Shown: positions 6,152 through 12,470 of the stretch, piece by piece | Layout: every line of letters begins with the position of its first letter | Position numbering within the stretch: the first letter of the stretch is position 1 | NCBI GenBank assembly: GCA_036495425.1 | Contig: DASXMW010000284.1 | Span: forward strand, 1-16,057 | DNA from: Bog-532 sp036495425 | Lineage (GTDB): Bacteria > Actinomycetota > Actinomycetes > Streptosporangiales > Streptosporangiaceae | Length of the DNA: 16,057 bases | Direction: 5' to 3' | The notes under the pieces: generated by a model | Database searches by the model: none | Told to the model about the DNA's origin: nothing | What the model saw: the letters and a program-made list of their open reading frames with translations, nothing else | Position numbers and translations under genes: made by a program

Positions 6152-6499
6152 ATGATCCCCGTCATCCCGGTGCCCGTCTGCCCCGATCCCGGCGAGGACC
6201 CGGTGTTCGGGCCGGACCTGCGGGCGGGGGACTTCGACCGCGACGTCGCCGCGGACATGCTGTGCGCCGCGGTGGCCGACGGCCGCATCAGCCTGGCCGA
6301 ACTGGACCAGCGGCTCGAGGACGTGCTGTCGGCCCGGACGCTCCGGCAGATCGCCCGGATCGTGTCCGACCTGCCCAGCCCCGGGATGGCCGGGCCGCCG
6401 GCCCGGCCGGTCAGGCCAGCCCGGACCGAGACCCGCTGGTCGCTGCTTCAGTCGCTGCTGCCCGCGGCGACGGCGCCGGCCGGGGCCGGGCCAGGATGA
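6152..6499 (+). CDS. DUF1707 domain protein
   Basis: This is a 115-residue protein with a DUF1707 domain at about 25-76: DFDRDVAADMLCAAVADGRISLAELDQRLEDVLSARTLRQIARIVSDLP fits the family pattern of an A/G-R-L-s/t-x-x-E-x-x-x-R-L core followed by an L-x-x-L-x-x-D-L-P end. The domain is common in actinomycetes, and its function is not established. A GAGGAGAA site (6142-6149) supports the ATG, and the gene lies 28 bases after the permease, so it is the last gene of the ABC operon. The Pro/Ala-rich tail after residue 78 overlaps the end of the convergent MFS gene by 89 bases and is probably under little constraint of its own. Confidence 0.82.
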   Translation: MIPVIPVPVCPDPGEDPVFGPDLRAGDFDRDVAADMLCAAVADGRISLAELDQRLEDVLSARTLRQIARIVSDLPSPGMAGPPARPVRPARTETRWSLLQSLLPAATAPAGAGPG

Positions 6500-7901
6500 A
6501 GACCGCGACCGCGGCCAGCAGGCCGATCCCGCCCGCGACGGCGTAGGCCAGGTCGAGGCCGTCGGCGAAGGCGCGGTGCACCACCGGGGCCAGGGCCGGG
6601 GTGCGGGCCAGCACGGCCTGGGCCTGGCCGCCGCTCAGGGCCGGCGACAGGCGCGGGCCGGCCGCGTGGGTCAGGCCCGAGCGGAACACCTCACCCAGCA
6701 CCGCGATCCCGAAGGCGTAGCCGAGCTGGCGGAACGCGTTCAGCGCGCCGCCCGCCATGCCCGCGCGCTGCCACGGGACGGCGCCCATCGCGGTCGAGGT
6801 CAGCGCGGCCATGGCCAGGCCGGCCCCGACACCCACCAGCACCAGCCCCGGGATGACCACCGGCCAGCTCGAATTCGCCCGGACCACCGTCTGGGCCAGC
6901 GCGCCGGCCGCGATGACCAGCAGGCCGGTGCCGACCATCCAGCGCGGTGAGGCCCGGTGCAGGAACCGGCCGACCTGCCCGGCGACCAGGAACACCGACG
7001 CCGCGCAGGGCAGGAAGACCAGCCCGGCCTGGATGGCGCTCAGGCCCAGCACCGACTGGAGCCACAGCGACTGGTAGGTCATGGCCGCCCAGGCGGCGGC
7101 GGACAGCAGCGACCCGGCCAGGACCATGGCGGTGAACAGCGGGTTCTTGAGCAGGCTCAGGTCGAGCATGGGCTCGGCGCGGTGCCGCTCGGCCACCACG
7201 AACCCGACCGCGGCCAGCCCGGCCACCACGATCAGGGCGATCGTCTCGCCGGAGGCCCAGGCCCCCCGGATCAGGGCGTAGGTGAGCGCGGCGGCGGCCA
7301 CGGTGAACAACACCATGCCCGGCACGTCGACCCGGCGGGGGTGCGGGTCGCGGGACTCGGTCACCACCCGCAGGGTCAGCGCCACCGCGACCACGCTGAC
7401 CGGCAGGTTGACCAGGAAGATCCAGCGCCAGCCGAAGCTGGCGGTGAGCAGTCCGCCCACGATCGGGCCCACCGCCGAGGCCGCGCCGGCCACCGCCGAC
7501 CAGGCCCCGAAGGCGATCCCGCGCTCCCGGCCGTCGTAGGTGTTGCTGATCAGGGCCATGGTGGTGGCGAACATCGCGGCCGCGCCCAGACCCTGCACGC
7601 CGCGGGCGGCCAGCAGCACGGCCACGTTGGGCGCGACCCCGCAGGTCAGGCTGGACACGGCGAACAGCACCAGGCCGGCCAGGTAGACCGCGCGGCGCCC
7701 GACCCGGTCGGCCACCGAGCCCACGGTGAGCACCAGGGCCCCCAGCACCAGCGCGTACAGGTCGATGACCCACTGCAGGTCGCTGAAGGTGGTGTGCAGC
7801 TCGCGGGCCATGTCGGGCAGGGCCACGTTCACGATGGTCAGATCGACCAGCAGCATGAACGTGCCGGTGCAGACCGCCACCAGGGGCCACCACTTGCGCA
7901 T
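6411..7901 (-). CDS. MFS drug efflux transporter, DHA2 family (14 TM)
   Basis: This 496-residue inner-membrane proton antiporter resembles EmrB/QacA-type drug exporters. I see about 14 hydrophobic segments. TM1 carries the family mark LVDLTIVNVALPDM; motif A is GSVADRVGRR in the TM2-3 loop; motif C is GAASAVGPIVGGLL in TM5, typical of antiporters. The ATG at 7901 is chosen because GGAAGGA lies seven bases upstream on the - strand; a longer frame to 7946 lacks such support. It is divergent from a Lrp/AsnC-type regulator (115-base gap) that probably controls it, and its 3' end overlaps the DUF1707 gene. Substrates are unknown; lipophilic or cationic drugs are usual for the family. Confidence 0.95.
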   Translation of the reverse strand: MRKWWPLVAVCTGTFMLLVDLTIVNVALPDMARELHTTFSDLQWVIDLYALVLGALVLTVGSVADRVGRRAVYLAGLVLFAVSSLTCGVAPNVAVLLAARGVQGLGAAAMFATTMALISNTYDGRERGIAFGAWSAVAGAASAVGPIVGGLLTASFGWRWIFLVNLPVSVVAVALTLRVVTESRDPHPRRVDVPGMVLFTVAAAALTYALIRGAWASGETIALIVVAGLAAVGFVVAERHRAEPMLDLSLLKNPLFTAMVLAGSLLSAAAWAAMTYQSLWLQSVLGLSAIQAGLVFLPCAASVFLVAGQVGRFLHRASPRWMVGTGLLVIAAGALAQTVVRANSSWPVVIPGLVLVGVGAGLAMAALTSTAMGAVPWQRAGMAGGALNAFRQLGYAFGIAVLGEVFRSGLTHAAGPRLSPALSGGQAQAVLARTPALAPVVHRAFADGLDLAYAVAGGIGLLAAVAVFILARPRPAPSPRAAATEAATSGSRSGLA

Positions 7902-7956
7902 GTACTGATCCTTCCCGAAAATTGCCTCGCCTGCTCGACACACCATGCGATGTCCC

Positions 7957-7979
7957 GGGCCCTATCTGATAGCCAGCCC
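7957..7979. promoter_or_regulatory. Inverted repeat (candidate Lrp operator) in the MFS/regulator intergenic region
   Basis: CTATC-T-GATAG at 7962-7972 is a perfect 11-bp palindrome, flanked by GGGC (7957-7960) and GCCC (7976-7979) as outer arms. It lies between the divergent MFS and Lrp-like genes and is AT-rich compared with its surroundings. It may be an operator for the regulator or part of the MFS promoter. Confidence 0.5.
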
Positions 7980-7996
7980 GGCCCTGACGCCGGTTC

Positions 7997-8016
7997 TCGA
8001 CATTTGTTAGCGTCGA
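7997..8016 (+). promoter_or_regulatory. Possible leaderless promoter and TCGAC/GTCGA inverted repeat at the regulator start
   Basis: TCGAC (7997-8001) and GTCGA (8012-8016) flank a -10-like TTGTTA at 8004-8009. The ATG at 8017 lies only seven bases after that box, so the mRNA would start at or beside the start codon, which agrees with the absence of a ribosome binding site. No good -35 box is visible. Confidence 0.42.
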
Positions 8017-9033
8017 ATGGTGGAAAGCACCGCGGTCGACGATCTCGACCAGCAGCTGGCTCAGTGCCTGGCCACCGACGGGCGCGCCCCGTTCAGCGCG
8101 ATCGCCGAGGTCCTCGGGGTGTCCGACCAGACGGTGGCCCGCCGGTACCGGCGGCTCCGGTCGGCCGGCCTGGTGCGGGTGGTCGGGCTGAAGTGGGCCA
8201 AGGCCCCGGGCACGGCCCACTGGTTCCTGCGGCTGCGCTGCGTGCCCGGCTCCGGCGAGGCGATCGCCACCGCCCTGGCCCAGCGTGCTGACACGGCCTG
8301 GGTCCAGCTGCTCTCCGGCGACACCGAGGTGCTGTGCGCCCTGCGCGAGCAGGGCCCGGGCCGGGCCGAATCACTGCTGACCCGGCTGCCCCGGTCCGGG
8401 CGCATCGTAGAGGTCGGCGCGTTCTCCCGGCTGCACATCTTCACCAGTGGCCCGGACGCGCTCGGCTACATCGACGTGCTGCCCGCCGAGCGGCTGTCGG
8501 CGCTGCAGTTCCCGGCCTGCGCCGGGCCGCCGGACTCCAGCCCGCGGGGGTCCGGGGCGCAGGCGCCCGTCCAGATCACCGAGCTCGACAACGCCCTGTT
8601 CGCGGCCCTGGCCCTGGACGGCCGGACCCCCTACGCCGACCTGGCCACCGCGACCGGGTGGTCGGAGACCAGGGTGCGGCGCCGGATGGACCAGCTGCGC
8701 GCGGCCGGGATGCTCTACTTCAAGCTGGAACTCGACCTGCCCGCCTTCGGTTTCCGCAATGCGACCTGGCTGTGGCTGTCGGTCCCGCCCTCGTACCTGG
8801 CCGAGACCGGGGCCGCCCTGGCCAAGTTCCCCGAGGTCGCGCACGCCATCGCCACCACCGGGCCGGCCAACCTGGCCGCCTGCGCCGTCTGCCGCGACGC
8901 GGAGTCGCTGTATCAGTTCCTGACCGTCAAGGTCGGCGGCCTGCCCGGGGTCGAGCGGCTGGAGACCTCACCGATCATCCGCACGGTCAAGCAGGCCTCC
9001 CCGGTCATGCTGCCCGGCCCGGTCGCGCGCTAG
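8017..9033 (+). CDS. Double-module Lrp/AsnC-family transcriptional regulator
   Basis: This is a 338-residue regulator made of two Lrp-like halves. The first helix-turn-helix is at about 8-56 (DDLDQQLAQCLATDGRAPFSAIAEVLGVSDQTVARRYRRLRSAGLV) and a second at about 188-234 (TELDNALFAALALDGRTPYADLATATGWSETRVRRRMDQLRAAGML). Each is followed by a sensor-like region (about 65-165 and 240-325) with the alternating hydrophobic pattern of an Lrp ligand/dimer domain. Ordinary Lrp proteins are about 150-160 residues, so this is a tandem duplication or fusion, a form known in actinomycetes. It starts without a ribosome binding site and is divergent from the MFS exporter, its likely target. The effector is unknown. 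Confidence 0.9.
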   Translation: MVESTAVDDLDQQLAQCLATDGRAPFSAIAEVLGVSDQTVARRYRRLRSAGLVRVVGLKWAKAPGTAHWFLRLRCVPGSGEAIATALAQRADTAWVQLLSGDTEVLCALREQGPGRAESLLTRLPRSGRIVEVGAFSRLHIFTSGPDALGYIDVLPAERLSALQFPACAGPPDSSPRGSGAQAPVQITELDNALFAALALDGRTPYADLATATGWSETRVRRRMDQLRAAGMLYFKLELDLPAFGFRNATWLWLSVPPSYLAETGAALAKFPEVAHAIATTGPANLAACAVCRDAESLYQFLTVKVGGLPGVERLETSPIIRTVKQASPVMLPGPVAR

Positions 9034-9975
9034 GACGCCGCCGCGGGACCGGGACGCGGCCGGCCAGCTGCTGCGGATCCGCAGGAACAGGCCGGCCAGC
9101 GCGAAAAGGGTGGCGGCGAAGGCGACCCAGGTCCAGACCCGGCCGAAGCCGGTGATCCCGCTCACGCCCGCCACCTGGCCCACGGTGAAGCTGCAGGCGG
9201 CGTACATGCCGAGCGGGAAGACCGTGGCCCAGCGGCGGATGTCATAACCCGGCCTGCGCCAACCCACCTCGACCGCGATCAGGACCGGTAGCCAGGCCAT
9301 GGCCACGCACCACACCACCACGATGCCGGTGCTGAGCACCTGGTGCTGCGGGCCGAAGAGCCCCCGGGCGCCGGCCGCCCTGGTGATCAGGGCCGCCGCC
9401 AGGGCCGAGATGGCCAGCGCTCCCCCGGCGACCCAGTGGTCGCCGCGGCCGGTCAGCAGCTGGCGCCAGTCGAACCGGGCCAGGGTGAAAACGTAGAGGG
9501 CCAGGCTGACCAGCTGGAACACGATGGCCGCGATGACCAGCCACCGGGCCCGGTAGGGGACAGCCAGGCTGGCGCTCAGCACGGCCAGGCCGTCGGTGGC
9601 CACCCCGGCGATGAAGGAGGTCCCGGCCGTCGGCGTCTTCCAGTGCCGCAGGACTGGTCCCAGCAGCACCACCCAGCCGGCCGCGGCCAGCGCCAGCAGG
9701 GCCGCGGCGGCCACGTGATAGCCGTCCATGGCCAGCCGGGTGCCGAGCACGGCGGTGGCCGCCACCGCGGCCAGCGTCACCGGCTGGGCCGCCTCGCGCC
9801 GGAACCGCCCGCGCTGGTAGGTCAGGGGCGCGGCCAGCACGACCGCCAGCAGCAGCCAGACCGCGGCCGTGAACCAGAGCAGGACCGCCGACAGCACGGC
9901 CTGGTGGTCCTGGGACAGGTCGATCGAGACGACCCCGCACGCCATGACGATCGTCCACGATGCGGGCGGGACCAT
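8968..9975 (-). CDS. TDT/TehA-like transporter (SLAC1 superfamily)
   Basis: This 335-residue membrane protein has about nine or ten hydrophobic segments. The opening PPASWTIVMACGVVSID, the central GDHWVAGGALAISALAAA and the late WATVFPLGMYAACSFTVG match the tellurite-resistance/dicarboxylate transporter family, whose members pass C4-dicarboxylates, sulfite or anions. The ATG at 9975 places the first helix at the N-terminus; the same frame is open back to 10137, but that part is basic, non-hydrophobic and has no support. The last roughly 35 residues are polar and Arg/Asp-rich, and 66 bases of the gene overlap the end of the convergent Lrp-like gene. It shares a 28-bp palindrome with the divergent GbsR-like gene. 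Substrate unknown. Confidence 0.85.
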   Translation of the reverse strand: MVPPASWTIVMACGVVSIDLSQDHQAVLSAVLLWFTAAVWLLLAVVLAAPLTYQRGRFRREAAQPVTLAAVAATAVLGTRLAMDGYHVAAAALLALAAAGWVVLLGPVLRHWKTPTAGTSFIAGVATDGLAVLSASLAVPYRARWLVIAAIVFQLVSLALYVFTLARFDWRQLLTGRGDHWVAGGALAISALAAALITRAAGARGLFGPQHQVLSTGIVVVWCVAMAWLPVLIAVEVGWRRPGYDIRRWATVFPLGMYAACSFTVGQVAGVSGITGFGRVWTWVAFAATLFALAGLFLRIRSSWPAASRSRGGVLARDRAGQHDRGGLLDRADDR

Positions 9976-10124
9976 GGCCCCAGCCTCGCACGCCCGGGGC
10001 CGCCCGCCGCTCACACGGGAGCCGGCTGGCTCCACTGCTGGTCGAAGCGCCGTAGCTGCTGACGACCGGTCAAGCCGGGAACTCCGGGCCTTCCCGGACC
10101 GCTGGCCGTGACCTTCGATATAAA
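9976..10124. other. Leader region between the TDT start and the palindrome, no gene seen
   Basis: About 150 bases separate the TDT start codon from the palindrome. The frame of the TDT gene stays open through it, but the translation is basic with no hydrophobic segment or recognisable motif. It is most likely an untranslated leader or a remnant. No riboswitch-like structure is evident by eye. Confidence 0.4.
10119..10124 (+). promoter_or_regulatory. TATAAA -10-like box beside the palindrome
   Basis: TATAAA at 10119-10124 immediately precedes the 28-bp palindrome. If it serves the GbsR-like gene, transcription would start inside the palindrome, leaving a leader of about 45 bases. No convincing -35 is present. 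On the other strand the same stretch reads TTTATATC and could serve the TDT gene. TAGTAA at 10160-10165 is another candidate. Confidence 0.35.
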
Positions 10125-10152
10125 TGAGATAACACAAATTTGTGTTATCTCA
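10125..10152. promoter_or_regulatory. Perfect 28-bp AT-rich palindrome, likely GbsR/MarR operator
   Basis: The left arm TGAGATAACACAAA (10125-10138) is followed directly by its exact reverse complement (10139-10152), with no mismatch and no spacer. It lies between the divergent TDT and GbsR/MarR-like genes, 23 bases before the regulator's ATG. MarR-type dimers bind palindromes of about this kind, so autoregulation plus control of the TDT gene is the simplest reading. Its base composition is strikingly unlike the rest of the window. Confidence 0.8.
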
Positions 10153-10175
10153 GAAGTGCTAGTAACTTGGTTCGC

Positions 10176-10676
10176 ATGCCGACCGATGCCGAACTCACCT
10201 TCGCCGACCACTGTGGCCGGTTCTTCGTCCGCCGTTACGGGATGGCGCCGGTGGTAGGCCGGCTGCTGGGCTACCTGATGATCTGTGACCCGCGCGAGCA
10301 GGGCCTCACCGAGCTGGCCGACGCCCTGCTGGCCAGCCGCAGCGCGATCTCCGGGGCGGTGAAAACCCTGGAGCAGCTGGGGCTGGCCCGCCGGTCCCGG
10401 GCCGCGGGCGAGCGGATGGACCGCGTCGGTGTCGACCTGACCTCGCAGCGAGCGTTCGGGTTCGACCCCGCCGAGTACCAGGAGCAGGCCACGCTGGCCC
10501 ACGAGGGTCTGGCCCTGCTGGCCGGCGCGCCGCCGGAGCGGCGGGCCGTGCTGCTGGAGTGGGCCGCGTTCTCGGCCTGGCTGACGGCCCAGATGCCCGA
10601 GTGGGAGAAGAACTGGAAGGCCCACCGCGACGCCCTGCAGGCCGCGGGCGAACTGCCCGGCCCGGCTGATTCCTGA
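10176..10676 (+). CDS. GbsR/MarR-family transcriptional regulator
   Basis: This is a 166-residue regulator with a winged helix at about 25-82. The helix-turn-helix is QGLTELADALLASRSAISGAVKTLEQLGLARR (42-73), followed by a wing with RAAGERMDRVGV. The C-terminal half (about 95-160) is helical, as in GbsR/MarR dimers. ATG 10176 starts the MPTDAELTFADHCGRFF helix typical of the family. It heads an operon with a DrrAB-type exporter and methyltransferase (16-base gap to the ATPase), a common actinomycete arrangement in which the regulator represses the exporter until a ligand binds. A 28-bp perfect palindrome just upstream is its probable operator. Confidence 0.88.
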   Translation: MPTDAELTFADHCGRFFVRRYGMAPVVGRLLGYLMICDPREQGLTELADALLASRSAISGAVKTLEQLGLARRSRAAGERMDRVGVDLTSQRAFGFDPAEYQEQATLAHEGLALLAGAPPERRAVLLEWAAFSAWLTAQMPEWEKNWKAHRDALQAAGELPGPADS

Positions 10677-10692
10677 CCCCCTAGGAGCCATC

Positions 10693-11655
10693 ATGACCCC
10701 CTCCAGCATGGCCATCACCGCCCGCGGGATACGCAAGTCCTTCGGCGAGCACGTCGTGCTCGACGACGTCGACCTGGCGGTCGGCGAGGGCACGGTCTTC
10801 GCCCTGCTCGGCCCGAACGGCGCGGGCAAGACCACGATCGTCCGCATCCTGTCCACGCTGATCCGCCCGGACGCCGGGACCATCCAGGTCGCCGGGCACG
10901 ACCTGGCCGCCGACCCGGACGGGGTCCGGGCCGCGATCGGCGTCACCGGCCAGTTCTCGGCGGTCGACAACCTGCTCACCGGCGAGGAGAACCTCCAGCT
11001 CATGGCCGACCTGCGCCACCTCGGCCGGTCCGCCGGGCGGCGGCGGGTGGCCGAGCTGCTGGACCGGTTCGACCTCGCCGGCGCCGCCCGCAAGCCGCTG
11101 TCGGCCTACTCCGGCGGCATGCGGCGGCGGCTGGACCTGGCCATGACCCTGGTCGGCCACCCCCGGCTGATCTTCCTGGACGAACCCACCACCGGCCTCG
11201 ACCCGCGCAGCCGCCGGACCATGTGGCAGATCATCGCCGAGCTGGTCGCGGACGGGGTCACGATCTTCCTCACCACCCAGTACCTCGACGAGGCCGACCA
11301 GCTGGCCGGCCAGGTGGCCGTGCTCGACCACGGCCGCCTCGTCACCGAGGGCACCCCGGACGAGCTCAAGCACCGCATCCCGGGCGGCCACGTCCAGCTC
11401 CGGTTCGCGGACCAGCACCAGCTCGGCGCGGCGGCCGCGCTGCTCCCGGGCGCCACCGCCGATCCCGATCAGCTCAGCCTGCAGGTCTTCGGCGACGGCA
11501 GCGTCACCGCCGTCCGGGACCTGCTCAACCAGCTGGCCACGGCCGGCATCGGCGCCGAGCAGCTGTCGATCCACACCCCGGACCTGGACGACGTGTTCTT
11601 CGCCGTCACCGGGCGCCCCGCCGAAAACACCCGCGAGAAAGTGTCCCAGTCATGA
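10693..11655 (+). CDS. Daunorubicin-resistance-type ABC transporter ATP-binding protein (DrrA-like)
   Basis: This 320-residue ATPase has Walker A GPNGAGKT (40-47), Q-loop Gln87, signature YSGGM (139-143), Walker B LIFLDEP (159-165) and the DrrA-typical TTQYLDEAD, in which Gln196 stands where most ABC ATPases have His. The C-terminal domain ends in the LDDVFFAVTG motif also characteristic of DrrA proteins. AGGAG at 10683-10687 precedes the ATG. The stop overlaps the permease start (ATGA 11652-11655), so the two form one exporter. DrrAB systems pump antibiotics or lipids out of the cell; the substrate here is unknown, since no biosynthetic genes are present. Confidence 0.95.
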   Translation: MTPSSMAITARGIRKSFGEHVVLDDVDLAVGEGTVFALLGPNGAGKTTIVRILSTLIRPDAGTIQVAGHDLAADPDGVRAAIGVTGQFSAVDNLLTGEENLQLMADLRHLGRSAGRRRVAELLDRFDLAGAARKPLSAYSGGMRRRLDLAMTLVGHPRLIFLDEPTTGLDPRSRRTMWQIIAELVADGVTIFLTTQYLDEADQLAGQVAVLDHGRLVTEGTPDELKHRIPGGHVQLRFADQHQLGAAAALLPGATADPDQLSLQVFGDGSVTAVRDLLNQLATAGIGAEQLSIHTPDLDDVFFAVTGRPAENTREKVSQS

Positions 11656-12470
11656 CCACGCTCAGCTACACCCTCACCGACTCGGCGACGATGCTGCGCC
11701 GGAACATCAAGCACCAGCTGCGTTACCCGTCGCTGACCCTGATGCTGGCCGGCTTCCCCATCGTGTTCCTGCTGCTGTTCGTGTACGTGTTCGGCGGCCA
11801 GCTGGGGGCCGGGCTCGGGGCCGGGCTCGGCGCAGCCGGCGCCCACCCGGGCCGGCACGCCTACCTGATCTACGTCGTGCCCGGCATCCTGATCGTCACG
11901 GTGGCGTCGGTGGCCCTCGGCACCGCCATCTCCATCGCCATGGACATGACTGAGGGCATCATCGACCGCTTCCGCACCATGTCCATCGCCCGCAGCGCCG
12001 TGCTGACCGGCCACGTGATCGGGACCCTGCTGCAGACCCTGATCGTGCTGGCCCTGGTGGTCGGGGTGTCCCTGGCCCTCGGGTTCCGGTCGGCGGCCAG
12101 CCCGCTGGCCTGGCTGGGCACGGCCGGGATCCTGATGCTGTTCGCCTTCGCGCTGATCTGGATGTCGACCGCCCTGGGCCTGGCCGCCAGGAGCGTCGAG
12201 ACGGCCAGCAACACACCGATGTTCCTGACCCTGCTGCCGTTCCTGTCCAGCGCCTTCGTCCCCACTGCTTCCATGCCGGTGGGACTGCGCCAGTTCGCCG
12301 AGTACCAGCCGTTCACACCGGTCACCCAGACCGTCCGCGGGCTGCTCACCGGCGGCCCGGTCGGCAGCCACGCCGTCGCCGCGGTCGCCTGGAGCGTCGG
12401 CATCGCGCTGGCCTGCTACCTCTGGTCCATCCGCCTCTACAACAACCGCCGCGCCGCCGACCCGAAATGA
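11652..12470 (+). CDS. ABC-2-type transporter permease (DrrB-like)
   Basis: This 272-residue protein has about six membrane segments, with the ABC-2 family pattern: a cytoplasmic N-terminus (MLRRNIKHQLRYPSL), a first helix at about 28-49, the amphipathic region MDMTEGIIDRFRTMSIARSAVL (about 97-118) and the late FLSSAFVPTASMP...FAEYQPFTPVTQTVRGLL segment typical of DrrB. The GTG and ATG codons further upstream in this frame lie inside the ATPase gene, so the overlapping ATG at 11652 is preferred. The first external loop contains GAGLGAGLGAAG, encoded by a duplicated 12-bp unit. Its stop overlaps the methyltransferase start (ATGA 12467-12470). Confidence 0.94.
   Translation: MTTLSYTLTDSATMLRRNIKHQLRYPSLTLMLAGFPIVFLLLFVYVFGGQLGAGLGAGLGAAGAHPGRHAYLIYVVPGILIVTVASVALGTAISIAMDMTEGIIDRFRTMSIARSAVLTGHVIGTLLQTLIVLALVVGVSLALGFRSAASPLAWLGTAGILMLFAFALIWMSTALGLAARSVETASNTPMFLTLLPFLSSAFVPTASMPVGLRQFAEYQPFTPVTQTVRGLLTGGPVGSHAVAAVAWSVGIALACYLWSIRLYNNRRAADPK
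11805..11828 (+). repeat. Tandem 12-bp repeat within the DrrB-like gene
   Basis: GGGGCCGGGCTC occurs twice in tandem, in frame, adding four residues per copy to the loop after the first membrane helix. Slipped-strand copying could change its number without a frameshift. Confidence 0.7.

Noticed and set aside
6576..8291. Long + strand open frames opposite the MFS gene
   Set aside because: They are rich in Gly, Gln, His and Arg and have no domain: typical antisense shadows of a GC-rich membrane protein gene, which is clearly an MFS transporter on the - strand.
10125..10152. Identical MCYL openings of two divergent reading frames
   Set aside because: Both come from reading the two strands of the same palindrome, beginning with TTG TGT TAT CTC. 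They are an artefact of the symmetry, not real protein starts.
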